Below are positions 27,941-37,071 of a stretch of 64,000 nt of DNA, piece after piece. The notes below the pieces were generated by a model, which had not been told where the DNA came from, made no database searches, and worked only from the letters and a program-made list of their open reading frames with translations. This DNA is from Calothrix sp. NIES-4105 (GTDB lineage Bacteria; Cyanobacteriota; Cyanobacteriia; Cyanobacteriales; Nostocaceae): the NCBI RefSeq assembly GCF_002368415.1, contig NZ_AP018290.1:8051717-8115716 (forward strand), in the 5' to 3' direction. Both the position numbers and the translations under genes were made by a program. Within the stretch, counting starts at the first letter, position 1, and every line of letters starts with the position of its first letter.

Positions 27941-27997
27941 GGGGCGGGTTTACCTATATCCTGGTAAATATTAGGAAATTTAGATGAACCCGCCCTT
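27941..27997. repeat. Inverted repeat between psbB and psbT
   Basis: AGGGGCGGGTTTACC and GAACCCGCCCTT are imperfect inverted arms. Related GGCGGGTT/AACCCGCC elements appear at 21760-22075. After it comes a short tandem run of TAACTCATAACTC (about 28012-28050). Confidence 0.6.
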
Positions 27998-28071
27998 ACA
28001 AGAGTATTGAGTTTAACTCATAACTCCTAACTCATAACTCATAACTCTTAAACTAAGCAAGAAATTTTGAT

Positions 28072-28176
28072 ATGGAAGCTATTGCGTACATTCTAATTCT
28101 CACCCTCGCAATCGGAACTCTGTTCTTTGCGATTGCATTCCGCGAACCCCCCCGCATCTCGAAGAAAGAAGATTAA
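28072..28176 (+). CDS. psbT: Photosystem II reaction-centre protein T
   Basis: A 34-residue protein, [20 protein letters not shown] then [14 protein letters not shown]. It has one membrane helix (about residues 3-23) and the conserved FREPPR. It sits at the PSII dimer interface. Position directly after psbB is the standard arrangement. Confidence 0.97.
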   Translation: MEAIAYILILTLAIGTLFFAIAFREPPRISKKED

Positions 28177-28498
28177 TTTCGATTTCAATTTGATATTTTT
28201 GAGTTAGAGAGCGAAAAGAAGCTCGATTTAAGACCGATATCACAGCCGCTGGTACCATAACAGGTAGTGGCGGTTGTTTGATTTCAGGTTTTCTCATTAT
28301 TACGATTGGACTTTCCTTGTTACCGCGCGGCGCCAGATATCTGATATAATCTGTTATTTGGAAGTTGATGAGTCAAAAAATCAACTTTTCTGCGCTAGCA
28401 TAAAAAAAGATGTAGGTGTAGACTGTCAGGCAGGCGCTTGCATGTACATCGCTAGGAGGCAAGAAAATTACGGAGACTAACACCAGGAAACAATTAGC

Positions 28499-29599
28499 AT
28501 GGTCAATCAGAAATCAACCGCTACTGCTGAAATAGGATTTACTCACGACGATTTTGCCGCATTATTAGACAAATACGATTACCACTTTAGCCCAGGTGAC
28601 ATCGTACCCGGTACAGTATTCAGTATCGAGCCGCGCGGCGCTCTGATTGACATAGGTGCAAAAACAGCAGCATATATACCTATCCAGGAAATGTCAATTA
28701 ACCGGGTTGATGCCCCGGAAGAAGTTTTACAATCAAACGAAACTAGAGAATTTTTTATTCTGACCGATGAAAACGAAGATGGGCAATTAACCCTCTCGAT
28801 TCGTCGTATTGAATACATGCGTGCTTGGGAGCGGGTACGGCAGTTGCAAGCTGAAGACGCAACTGTTCGTTCCGGAGTATTTGCTACCAACCGTGGTGGT
28901 GCTTTAGTGCGAATCGAAGGCCTTCGTGGATTTATCCCAGGTTCTCACATCAGCACTCGTAAACCTAAAGAAGAGTTGGTAGGTGAAGAACTACCATTAA
29001 AATTCCTCGAAGTAGACGAAGAGCGTAATCGTTTAGTACTATCACATCGTCGTGCGCTGGTTGAGCGTAAGATGAACCGTCTCGAAGTTGGCGAAGTCGT
29101 CATTGGTACAGTACGTGGTATCAAACCATACGGTGCTTTTATAGATATTGGTGGTGTGAGTGGTTTGCTACACATCTCAGAAATTTCACACGAGCATATC
29201 GATACTCCGCATAGCGTCTTTAACGTCAATGATGAAGTTAAAGTTATGATTATTGACTTAGATGCAGAGCGTGGCAGAATTTCGCTATCAACTAAGCAAC
29301 TCGAACCAGAACCTGGTGACATGATAAAAAATCGGGATTTGGTATACGACAAAGCTGAAGAAATGGCAGCCAAATACCGCGAGCAAATGCTTGCTAAACA
29401 GCAAGGCAATGCAAACGGCAATGGTAATGGTGCTGCAACCGCTGTAGCTCAAGAACTTGTAATTGAAGATGTTCCACCAGCAATTGAAGAGGAAGAAATT
29501 CCACCAGCAATTGAAGAGGAAGAAATTCCACCAGCAATTGAAGAGGAAGAAATTCCATCAGCAATTGAAGAGGAAGTTCCAGTAGCTTTACAAGAATAG
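28499..29599 (+). CDS. rpsA: 30S ribosomal protein S1
   Basis: The 366-residue protein has the cyanobacterial three-S1-domain layout: GDIVPGTVFSIEPRGALIDIGAK (domain 1, about 30-100), a diverged second domain (about 115-185) and GEVVIGTVRGIKPYGAFIDIGG (domain 3, about 195-270). The tail is unusual: after an Asn/Gly-rich linker it ends in nine-residue repeats PPAIEEEEI. It binds mRNA on the ribosome. The usual neighbour order psbB-psbT-rpsA is seen, without nrdR between. Confidence 0.95.
   Translation: MVNQKSTATAEIGFTHDDFAALLDKYDYHFSPGDIVPGTVFSIEPRGALIDIGAKTAAYIPIQEMSINRVDAPEEVLQSNETREFFILTDENEDGQLTLSIRRIEYMRAWERVRQLQAEDATVRSGVFATNRGGALVRIEGLRGFIPGSHISTRKPKEELVGEELPLKFLEVDEERNRLVLSHRRALVERKMNRLEVGEVVIGTVRGIKPYGAFIDIGGVSGLLHISEISHEHIDTPHSVFNVNDEVKVMIIDLDAERGRISLSTKQLEPEPGDMIKNRDLVYDKAEEMAAKYREQMLAKQQGNANGNGNGAATAVAQELVIEDVPPAIEEEEIPPAIEEEEIPPAIEEEEIPSAIEEEVPVALQE
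29474..29576 (+). repeat. 27-bp in-frame tandem repeat in rpsA
   Basis: Units start at 29474, 29501, 29528 and 29555, the last partial. Each encodes PPAIEEEEI (PSAIEEEV in the last). Near-identity of the units at the DNA level points to recent expansion. Confidence 0.9.
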
Positions 29600-29632
29600 T
29601 TTAAATAATGAGTTTTATCGATAAGACTTAAC

Positions 29633-29653
29633 AAGGGGGTAGACCCCTTTTTT
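29633..29653 (+). terminator. Rho-independent terminator of rpsA
   Basis: AAGGGGG, loop TAGA-like, CCCCTT followed by a run of six T. It lies about 35 bp after the rpsA stop and is the clearest terminator in the window. Confidence 0.85.
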
Positions 29654-29802
29654 ATTGCCCCTTTATTTTTTGTAGGTTGTGTCAAGGAACGAGAAGAGTA
29701 AAAGAACTCTTAGTAAAGTAGGCGCCGAACTACTCGATTGCAAATAAGGCGCCTCTACGTTTTATAACCCAGAAAATTATATATTGAAGTATTCAAGCGA
29801 TA

Positions 29803-29961
29803 ATGATAAATATTTTCAATTTTTTATCACTTGTATTAGTATTCGCTCCACTCTTTTTAGCTTGTAAAATTTATTACTTTAGAAATCTAAAATCTTGGGG
29901 CTTCCGCGCGCTTGCCGATTGCGTAACTGTATATATTATTTTCATAAAAATTCGTCTATAA
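29803..29961 (+). CDS. Possible 52-residue membrane peptide
   Basis: ATG 29803 opens a frame MINIFNFLSLVLVFAPLFLA, with one strong hydrophobic helix, then a basic tail (CKIYYFRNLKSWGFRAL). No family is recognised and no ribosome-binding site stands out. It may be a chance frame in an otherwise empty 600-bp gap. Confidence 0.25.
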   Translation: MINIFNFLSLVLVFAPLFLACKIYYFRNLKSWGFRALADCVTVYIIFIKIRL

Positions 29962-30195
29962 AAAAATATATGATAAATTTACAGAAAAATAGGTCAAATT
30001 TATTCTGTCTTCGCATATAAATAACAACATAATAGCTTCATATAAAAAACCTCAACTTTACTCAGTATTAATACTAAATCGATGTTAAAAAACTACTGAA
30101 GATATAGTATAAATAACAAATCGATGGACAGAGAAAGCCTTGCTTCGTTAAGTTGATTTTTCTCTAATCCAGATTTTTTCACTAATTTTCTAAAA

Positions 30196-30882
30196 ATGTA
30201 TATGCACAAGCAAAAAATTTCTCTTGCTGCTGCAGTAGGGGCATTTATCGCTGTCGGAACTGTAACAGTACCTGCTCAAGCTGCTTTACTTGACTTCAGC
30301 TTTACTACTCAAAGTGGAGCGACAGGTTCTTTTACTTTGGACACGGATACTCCTCCCTCTCCTCAACCATCGGTAGGTGGTGGACTTGGCTTTCCAGGGA
30401 TTTTATATCCTAATGCAGTTTCCAACTTCTCTTTGTCATCGTCGTTAATAAGTTTAAGCAACGTTTCGACAGACTATGAAGTTATTCCGTCTTTAACCTC
30501 TAATGTTATTGGGCTTCCGCCTGCTCTGGGAGTTCTTAGCGGTGCTGTTTATCCACCTGGATGTTCAGTGGGAACTAGCTTTAGATGTTTAGTTTCTGTT
30601 GGTGTACTTTACGCAGGAAACCTTTCAGAACTTCCTACACTTTCCGATGACCCAAATTTTTATCCTAGAGTCCTTAATATTGATTTCTCGAATCTTCCAA
30701 CAGGGCAGGTTATTGTCCGTGACTTCGTTACCAACTCTCAAGTTGTTCGTAGACAAACTGTTCCTGAGTCGAACTCTGGCTTGGCTACCTTAGCTTTTGG
30801 TATTGGAAGTGTAGCTTTGCGAATGAAACGCATTCTGGAAAACAAAGGGCTATCTCGAGCAGCTAGTAAAGCAAGCATTTAG
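30196..30882 (+). CDS. Exported PEP-CTERM-like protein
   Basis: The 228-residue protein has a signal peptide (KQKISLAAAVGAFIAV, cleavage after PAQA) and a beta-rich, Ser/Thr-rich body. The C-terminus VPESNSGLATLAFGIGSVAL followed by basic residues has the order of a PEP-CTERM sorting signal (motif, membrane helix, basic tail). Proteins with this tail are processed by exosortase and usually reach the cell surface or exopolysaccharide layer. No family for the central part is recognised. Confidence 0.75.
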   Translation: MYMHKQKISLAAAVGAFIAVGTVTVPAQAALLDFSFTTQSGATGSFTLDTDTPPSPQPSVGGGLGFPGILYPNAVSNFSLSSSLISLSNVSTDYEVIPSLTSNVIGLPPALGVLSGAVYPPGCSVGTSFRCLVSVGVLYAGNLSELPTLSDDPNFYPRVLNIDFSNLPTGQVIVRDFVTNSQVVRRQTVPESNSGLATLAFGIGSVALRMKRILENKGLSRAASKASI

Positions 30883-30937
30883 GTTTCGGGGTTCTATAAG
30901 AACAAGTATCAACTAATTTTTTTTATATATAGTCTGA

Positions 30938-31374
30938 CTATGCAAGAACAAAAAGCATACGTGCGGGAGAACCACCTAAATCTTTAACCTGCTGTACTAC
31001 TTCTTGCAGTAAACTCCTGACTTTTTGTTTATCTGTTTCAGCACTGTTATATGTGACTAAGCACAATGCTTCACGGCACTGTTTAATTACATTCGCGTTC
31101 CCTGTATCACCTACATATGCTAAACCAGGTAAATCTAGAACTCTCACCCTAACACCTCTAGGTAATTCAAATTTAGATTCTTTTATGAGTCTGGATAATA
31201 TATAGTTGATTGAGGGCAAGCTAAAGTCGGTTGTTGCTCTTTGTCTTGTTCGGTTAGTTCAGGTAAATTTCCTTGCCATTCTGTAAAAAATATATCATTT
31301 TCAATTAATTCCAACTCAAACAAGTCTCTTAACTGTTCGAGAGTAATTGTTTCGGCTGGAATAGTAGTAGTCAT
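30938..31374 (-). pseudogene. Composite remnant: small conserved protein start joined to a dynamin-like GTPase fragment
   Basis: Minus-strand 31374-31183 gives MTTTIPAETITLEQLRDLFE... with FFTEWQGNLPELTE, the N-terminus of a common cyanobacterial protein family of unknown function, cut after about 55 residues. An overlapping frame, 31219-30938, reads GVRVRVLDLPGLAYVGD...CREALCLVTYNSAE...LGGSPARMLF. This is the middle of a dynamin/GTPase-like protein (DLPGL is the G3 motif). G1 and everything after MLF are missing. Neither part can be functional. Confidence 0.6.
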
Positions 31375-31461
31375 AGGTTTATAAGAACTCGTTACTTAAA
31401 ATATATTTTATCGCTTATTCTGTATCATCAAAAAGTATCAATACTCGCGCAGGCTATTATT

Positions 31462-32643
31462 GTGAAGTCAGTTGAGTTATTTACAGGCGCCGGTGGTTTA
31501 GCGATGGGAACAACACAAGCGGGTTTTCATCATCAAGCACTGGTCGAATACGACAAGTATAGCTGTAACACCATCCGCTCAAATCAACAGCGTGGTATTA
31601 GGTTGATTAATGACTGGTGTGTTTATCAGATGAATGTCGTAGACTTTGATTTTTCTGTTATTAGCGAAAAAATAGATTTATTAGCCGGGGGGCCACCTTG
31701 TCAGCCATTTTCGATTGGTGGAAAGCATAGTGCTTATTTAGACAAGAGGGATATGTTTCCTGAGTTTTTTCGAGCTTTACGTGAATTACGCCCTAAAGCT
31801 TTTGTTATAGAGAATGTCCGTGGACTGCTACGTCAAAACTTTACTGAGTATTTTCAGTATATAATTCTGCAACTGACTTATCCAGAGATTTTGCCTCAGT
31901 CTCATCAATCATGGTTTGAGCATCTAAAACAACTTGAGCATCATCACAGCACTAGTAAAGAGTCAGGATTTTCATATAACGTTAGTTATAAGCTAATAAA
32001 TGCAGCAGACTACGGAGTGCCTCAAAAACGAGAGCGTGTATTTATTGTGGGTTTTTGCGACTATTTAGATATTAATTGGTCTTGGACTGAACCAACACAT
32101 ACCGAAGAAGCTTTAATATGGCAAAAATGGGTAACTGGTGAATATTGGGAGCGTCACCAAATAGACAAAACCAGGCGCCCAGAAGTACCTGAAAAAATTC
32201 GTACACATTTGCAACAAAGAGGCGCCAACCTTTTTGGAAGTATGACTGCTCCCTGGCACACGGTAAGGGATGCCATTTTTGATTTGCCATCACCTGAAAA
32301 CAATCAAGCAGCAAGACAAATTTTAAATCATGTTTATAACCCAGGCGCCAGAAGTTACCCAGGACACACAGGTAGTCCGTTAGATGAGCCTGCCAAAACA
32401 TTAAAAGCTGGTGTACATGGAGTACCTGGTGGTGAAAATATGTTAGCTTTACCCGATGGACAAGTTCGTTATTTTACGGTGAGAGAAGCAGCAAGGCTAC
32501 AAACTTTTCCTGACGAGTATTATTTCCCCAATGCTTGGGGCGAGTCAATGCGACAACTTGGCAATGCTGTGCCTGTAAAGCTAGCGTATATTATTGCCGG
32601 CAGTATTTACGAGCATTTGCAGAGAGTAAATAACTTGTGCTAA
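31462..32643 (+). CDS. DNA (cytosine-5)-methyltransferase
   Basis: The 393-residue protein has all C5-methyltransferase motifs in order: SVELFTGAGGLAMG (I), GGPPCQPFS with catalytic C80 (IV), ENVRG (VI), QKRERVFIVGF (VIII), a variable target-recognition region at about 205-340, RLQTFPD (IX) and QLGNAVPVKLA (X). It is a single-chain enzyme of normal size. Its 3' end overlaps by 4 bp the convergent Cys-rich ORF, which could be a cognate restriction enzyme. The target site cannot be read from the sequence. Confidence 0.93.
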   Translation: MKSVELFTGAGGLAMGTTQAGFHHQALVEYDKYSCNTIRSNQQRGIRLINDWCVYQMNVVDFDFSVISEKIDLLAGGPPCQPFSIGGKHSAYLDKRDMFPEFFRALRELRPKAFVIENVRGLLRQNFTEYFQYIILQLTYPEILPQSHQSWFEHLKQLEHHHSTSKESGFSYNVSYKLINAADYGVPQKRERVFIVGFCDYLDINWSWTEPTHTEEALIWQKWVTGEYWERHQIDKTRRPEVPEKIRTHLQQRGANLFGSMTAPWHTVRDAIFDLPSPENNQAARQILNHVYNPGARSYPGHTGSPLDEPAKTLKAGVHGVPGGENMLALPDGQVRYFTVREAARLQTFPDEYYFPNAWGESMRQLGNAVPVKLAYIIAGSIYEHLQRVNNLC

Positions 32644-33275
32644 AAAAAAATATCATCGTCGTAGTTAATATTAATACTATTCATATTCGTTTTCTGTTTA
32701 CGTTTTCTGTCTAAGTAAGACGGGCAATCACGGCTACAATAATCGCAATCGCAATTCTTTCCTTTACAAATAAGGTAGTTACAGGTTGGGTAATTTTCAT
32801 GTTTCCCGATAATTAGCGGTGCAAATCCACATTTTCCTTTACCTTCTATCCAACCACCGCAATAAGCTAATATTGTTTTTTTTGTTTTGTCTGTCTGTGA
32901 ACGCTTACCTTTTAGTAATCCTCGACCATTAAACTGAAATATTTTAAATTCTCCTAAATTAGATTTATGCCGACTATCCCAAATAATTTTAAGTGTATCA
33001 CAAAAATATTCTATCGTATTTAATGGGTGATAAATCTTCAAAGGATTATGCAAATTGTTTTTATAATATATAATTTCTTTGTATTGATAAGGGTTATATT
33101 CAGCATCCTTCAAAGAAAACATTGGAAAGAAATGTTTTAGTAAACAAAGAAATAAGTGTGGTAAAGAAATGCGCTCTACAGGTAAATTAATTAATTCATT
33201 AATAAAAGAAACTTTCCATTGAGAAAGATTATTAAGCCATTCCTGTGGGAAGTGCCGTCTTGCAACTATAAACAT
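32640..33275 (-). CDS. Cys-rich protein of unknown function, candidate restriction endonuclease
   Basis: The 211-residue protein has no signal peptide. Residues about 140-190 hold many Cys/His (YCGGWIEGKGKCGFAPLI, CNYLICKGKNCDCDYCSRDC), likely one or two zinc sites. The family is not recognised and no PD-(D/E)XK motif is evident. It is convergent with and overlaps the C5 methyltransferase gene, an arrangement common for type II restriction genes. Its ATG overlaps the stop of the HlyD remnant (TAATG). It lacks GGCGCC. Confidence 0.5.
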   Translation of the reverse strand: MFIVARRHFPQEWLNNLSQWKVSFINELINLPVERISLPHLFLCLLKHFFPMFSLKDAEYNPYQYKEIIYYKNNLHNPLKIYHPLNTIEYFCDTLKIIWDSRHKSNLGEFKIFQFNGRGLLKGKRSQTDKTKKTILAYCGGWIEGKGKCGFAPLIIGKHENYPTCNYLICKGKNCDCDYCSRDCPSYLDRKRKQKTNMNSININYDDDIFF

Positions 33276-33598
33276 TAGGCTGTTTCTTCTCTGGAAATTA
33301 TATCTACTGTTGCGTCCATTCCTGATTGGATTGGGTTTTTAGGGTTGTCTTTTAAGAATGTTTTTTCTGGTTGAATGCTTACTTGATAAAAGGGCGCCAC
33401 TGAATTCCCATTTTCTGATGTAATTGCATCGGCGGATATAGACCTAACTGCACCGCGTAAACTTCCTTTCGTCGGGGAAAGAATATGCGGAGAACCTTAA
33501 TTGTACTTTGTCTTGTTTACAATCTGCGACTTTTGCTTGTTTATAAACGCTTACGTTACTTATATCTGATGCGGGTACGCGCGCATTGATCGCCTTTA
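33275..33598 (-). pseudogene. HlyD-family secretion adaptor, C-terminal remnant
   Basis: Minus strand reads AINARVPASDISNV...KQDKVQLRFSAYSFP, shifts frame at about 33475, and continues TKGSLRGAVRSISADAIT...VSIQPEKTFL...PIQSGMDATVDIISREE. This is the end of a membrane-fusion protein of bacteriocin/peptide secretion systems. The rest, including the coiled coil and membrane anchor, is absent and the frame is broken. Confidence 0.7.
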
Positions 33599-34126
33599 TA
33601 TACTTTTTCTTTGCTTTCTTGATGTTTGGGCAGGTCGTGTTCTTCCAACATCACGGTGGATAGGGCTTTGGAGAGCATCTATCAAGTCTGCTGGATTTAG
33701 TGGCATACATGATATGCGTCTATCTTCAGATAAAAAAACTAACCGTGGTTTTTGAGGCGCGTTTCCTTGACCAAGAATTTGTTTGACTTTCTCATAGTCA
33801 CCTATTAATAGAAGGTCGAGAAGTCGTTTACCATCGCTTCCAGGACTCAATAGAAGATCACGATTGATATCAGCACTACCTTGGTCAATATACCTGATAG
33901 TTCCCAGTAATCGATTCAAACTCTCTTCATGAAAGCTAGATAATCGCTGACCACTTGCCCAGAAATGTACGCTTCTGCACGAAACATTAAATAGTTTAGC
34001 CAGTTGATCCCAGGTTAATCCGCTCACTTTTCTGAGTTCGTTAACAGCTTTTCGTGTTGCTTCTTCTGTTTGCGTCACTTCTGTAGAACCTGTGGATAAC
34101 AATATTACGTCTGGTTGGTTGCCCAC
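33596..34126 (-). CDS. Helix-turn-helix (XRE-like) regulatory protein
   Basis: The 176-residue protein has a helix-turn-helix at about residues 27-62 (VNELRKVSGLTWDQLAKLF then NVSCRSVHFWASGQRLSS), typical of Cro/XRE-like regulators that precede a second toxin or protease-like gene in cyanobacteria. The C-terminal half is of unknown function. Its stop lies at the edge of the HlyD remnant, so the partner gene, if any, has been lost. Confidence 0.65.
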   Translation of the reverse strand: MGNQPDVILLSTGSTEVTQTEEATRKAVNELRKVSGLTWDQLAKLFNVSCRSVHFWASGQRLSSFHEESLNRLLGTIRYIDQGSADINRDLLLSPGSDGKRLLDLLLIGDYEKVKQILGQGNAPQKPRLVFLSEDRRISCMPLNPADLIDALQSPIHRDVGRTRPAQTSRKQRKSI

Positions 34127-34130
34127 CCTG

Positions 34131-34158
34131 GTAGAGACGTTACATGTAACGTCTCTAC
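34131..34158. repeat. 28-bp perfect palindrome, copy 2
   Basis: Identical to 20641-20668 (GTAGAGACGTTACA and its complement). It lies just upstream of the regulator gene's start. Confidence 0.8.
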
Positions 34159-34266
34159 ATTAATTTTATCGCGGTTATGCTACCGAAAAACGAAAAAACC
34201 GCCCCAACCAAATGATTGAGACGGAAAATATTCTGTGCAGAACGTTTAAAACTTGTGCTAGGCGCC

Positions 34267-35484
34267 TCAGTGCTTCATCCTCTTCAACCCAAAGACCATA
34301 CCGCTAACTACCAAACCCACTGTAACTCCCTCTGCCAAATCATGAGTCAACAGAGCAAATACCATAGTTATCGGCATAATCACTGCTTGGTCCGGCGCCA
34401 GTGTACGAAGTAATTTCAAAGATTTCCAGTCAAAAGTCTCAAAAGCTACCATAATCATCACACCAACTAAGGCAGCCATTGGAATTTTAACGACAACATC
34501 CTTAAGTGCAAATATCAAAACTAATAAAAATGCCCCAGAAACAAAAGTAGATAATCTAGTGCGTCCACCACAGCGATTATTAATGATGGATTGTCCAACC
34601 ATACCACAACCAGCCATACCAGTAAAAAACCCGGTAATGATATTAGCTATCCCTTGTCCAGATGCTTCACGGTTTTTAGAACTCTTAGTTTGAGTCGTCT
34701 CATCAAGCAAGTCGGCTGTTAATAAAGACTCTAAAAGCCCGACAATAGCTAAGGGTATTGAATAAGGCAGTATAATTGACAAGGTTTGTAGTGAAAAATC
34801 TACATGTGGTAAGTGCAGTGATGGTAATTGATTAGTAATAGTACCTATATCACCAACACGACGCACATCGGCGCCTGTCGATATCGCAATAATTGTCATT
34901 ACCACAATTGCGACTAAAGGTGATGGTATAGCTTTAGTAAAGCGCGGTAGTAAATATACAATTGCGAGTGTACCTGCGACCATAAAGTACATCGGTAAGG
35001 GTTCACCAGCGAACTGTTTAATTTGAGCAATAAAAATTAGAATTCCAAGCGCATTCACAAATCCAGCAACAACTGTTTTGGGAATTAAGCTAAAAAATCT
35101 ACCTAGCTTAAATATACCAATAAAAAACTGAATAATACCTGTTAATATAGTAGCCGCAAATAAGTATTCAATCCCATATTTTTCTACCAGTGTAGTCATT
35201 AACAACGACATTGAACCCGTTGCCGCTGATATCATTGCTGGGCGCCCGCCAAAGATAGATATACTGATTGCAATACAAAAAGACGTGTATAAAGCAACCA
35301 TTGGTGGAACCTTCGCTATTGCAGCAAAAGCTAATGACTCAGGTATCAATGCTAATGCAACGGTTATGCCAGCTAACACTTCTGTTTTAATATCGCCTAA
35401 ATGAAAATTTTGATATTCTCCTAATTTTAATTTGTTAGTTAATTTAATATTTATTCTCTTTGCTTGCTCTTTGAATGATATCAC
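34267..35484 (-). CDS. SulP-family anion transporter without STAS domain
   Basis: The 405-residue protein has about ten membrane segments with SulP signatures: LAGITVALALIPESLAFA near the N-terminus and GIANIITGFFTGMAGCGMVGQSIINN with the following R-rich loop. SulP proteins carry sulfate or bicarbonate into the cell; BicA in cyanobacteria is a member. The cytoplasmic STAS domain that normally follows the membrane part is absent, as in a subgroup of short SulP proteins. The substrate cannot be assigned. Confidence 0.85.
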   Translation of the reverse strand: MISFKEQAKRINIKLTNKLKLGEYQNFHLGDIKTEVLAGITVALALIPESLAFAAIAKVPPMVALYTSFCIAISISIFGGRPAMISAATGSMSLLMTTLVEKYGIEYLFAATILTGIIQFFIGIFKLGRFFSLIPKTVVAGFVNALGILIFIAQIKQFAGEPLPMYFMVAGTLAIVYLLPRFTKAIPSPLVAIVVMTIIAISTGADVRRVGDIGTITNQLPSLHLPHVDFSLQTLSIILPYSIPLAIVGLLESLLTADLLDETTQTKSSKNREASGQGIANIITGFFTGMAGCGMVGQSIINNRCGGRTRLSTFVSGAFLLVLIFALKDVVVKIPMAALVGVMIMVAFETFDWKSLKLLRTLAPDQAVIMPITMVFALLTHDLAEGVTVGLVVSGMVFGLKRMKH

Positions 35485-35712
35485 TATTTATTCCCCATAT
35501 AACTCAAATTTAGCTAAAATCATTGCACAAGCTGATTTCAATTAAGTAATGTTAGCATCATTAATTATAATCCTAAAATTTAATTATATGGAAACTATCA
35601 ATTTCATCAATAATTTATTGTTTGTAAGCTCAATATAAATTTTTGATAAATTTACAAATGTGGGAACATTTTATGCGCTACATATATTGAGGAGAATAAT
35701 TATTTCTGACTA
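35485..35712. other. AT-rich intergenic region
   Basis: No gene. It must contain the SulP promoter (minus strand). Nothing else is recognised. Confidence 0.45.
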
Positions 35713-36435
35713 TTAAAATTCTGTAGAGACAAATGCTACAGGCAAAGTGTTCTGATACCAGTTAGTAGGCAAGTTTGCGGATGCTCCAGCTTTTTTAATT
35801 ATCGTCATAAATCGTTGCATATCTTGAACGCGATGACGATAGCAGCCATTAGAACCACCTCCTGCTATTAAGTTACCTTCACGTCCGTGAAATCCAATAT
35901 TTACCGGATTTCCATTTTTATCTTTTTTACCAGTAGGAGAATAAAAGTTTGCATATGCGGGCTTGAAACTAGGGCTATTATCTAATTTAATATAATCAAG
36001 GGTATACATTCCCGCTTCTGGGTACCACTGTTTATAACGGGCGCCCACCGCTTGGAATTTTTCTGTAATAATTTGATTTTTTATTTTGTAAATAACAGTA
36101 GTTGTAATAGTTTGTGAAGGTTTGCCGACTTCAAAAACTATCATTACAGGAGATTTTATATTTGTGTCGGGGTTATAGCCAAATGTGTTGAGGCAAGCTT
36201 CAGTAGTTTGTTTATCTCCGTATTGAGGTAATCTTTTTAAAAGCCCGTTTAAACATTTATTATTCTCTAATGTTATGCTTGGGTCATTATAAGTATTTTC
36301 TGCAAGGTTTAAATTATCGTAATTATAGGTATATATTTGTGCTGAATTAGCTTTTGAAATCGCCAGATTTATGTTGCCTGTAACAATTGCTGTGAAGATG
36401 AATACAGCAATCGGAATTTTTTGTATCTTTAACAT
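35713..36435 (-). CDS. Exported L,D-transpeptidase-like protein
   Basis: The 240-residue protein has a signal peptide (about residues 1-30). The C-terminal half contains IGFHGREGN and GGGSNGCYRHRVQDMQ, which fit the YkuD catalytic pattern (HG... then S-x-G-C-x-R) with Cys as nucleophile. L,D-transpeptidases cross-link peptidoglycan in the periplasm. The match is to the catalytic motif only. It is 7 bp from the end of the next exported gene upstream, so the three genes to 38118 probably form an operon. Confidence 0.65.
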   Translation of the reverse strand: MLKIQKIPIAVFIFTAIVTGNINLAISKANSAQIYTYNYDNLNLAENTYNDPSITLENNKCLNGLLKRLPQYGDKQTTEACLNTFGYNPDTNIKSPVMIVFEVGKPSQTITTTVIYKIKNQIITEKFQAVGARYKQWYPEAGMYTLDYIKLDNSPSFKPAYANFYSPTGKKDKNGNPVNIGFHGREGNLIAGGGSNGCYRHRVQDMQRFMTIIKKAGASANLPTNWYQNTLPVAFVSTEF

Positions 36436-36442
36436 ATATCCT

Positions 36443-37006
36443 CTAGTATGTAAAATTTCTTTCCCAACCTTGATTGAATTGTAAATTGAAATTCAAGTGC
36501 TGTTGAGGCAAAGGTCTAATTAACTTGAGATTTCTTCCAAAAATACGATAGGCGCCGATAGCACATTTCGTTTGTGCATCTAATAATATTGAACTACTTT
36601 CTTCGACTTGAACTGGAATTGAAGGATGGTGCCCGACTTGTAAAAGCATGAATTTGGTTTCTCCTCGTTCGTAGTCAGTTAGTTGAGATTTCCAGGGTTG
36701 TTTATATTCGGTTCGCCATGCTGGGAGCGTTTGACCAGAACCTGCTAGATAATAAGGAGTTGAAAGAATTGTACCGTCATTTAAATAGTTGGTGTAAGAA
36801 GCTGTTTTGAGTAAACAACTATTTTGACGAGTAAACGTAACTGTTCCAGGATTGATTTCACGTTTTATTATGGTTGCATATGGAGCTTCGATTAATAATG
36901 CTTGTGCATTTAAAGCTTTAACTGGTGTTTGTGCTGTTGCTATTGTACAAGGTGCAAATGCAAGAATTGTAGCGATTGCGACTATATATAAATTTTTAAT
37001 TTTCAT
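36443..37006 (-). CDS. Exported protein of unknown function
   Basis: The 187-residue protein has a clear signal peptide ending near AQT (about residue 26). The mature part has two Cys (about 64 and 150) that could form a disulfide. No family recognised. Middle gene of a likely three-gene exported set. Confidence 0.6.
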   Translation of the reverse strand: MKIKNLYIVAIATILAFAPCTIATAQTPVKALNAQALLIEAPYATIIKREINPGTVTFTRQNSCLLKTASYTNYLNDGTILSTPYYLAGSGQTLPAWRTEYKQPWKSQLTDYERGETKFMLLQVGHHPSIPVQVEESSSILLDAQTKCAIGAYRIFGRNLKLIRPLPQQHLNFNLQFNQGWERNFTY

Positions 37007-37071
37007 TGTTATATACTCTTTTCTTATTTTTTTATTTGTAAGGTGGCTTAAGCCACCCTACTTTTGTTTTA

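Noticed and set aside
28274-28480. 68-codon open frame between psbT and rpsA
   Set aside because: No family resemblance, poor start context, and it overlaps the probable rpsA leader. I also looked here for nrdR and found no CxxC zinc-ribbon start.
28945-29421. 158-residue minus-strand ORF opposite rpsA
   Set aside because: Shadow of rpsA, Ser-rich low-complexity translation typical of antisense frames.
29474-29576. Direct repeats considered as a CRISPR
   Set aside because: They are in-frame coding repeats of rpsA without spacers.
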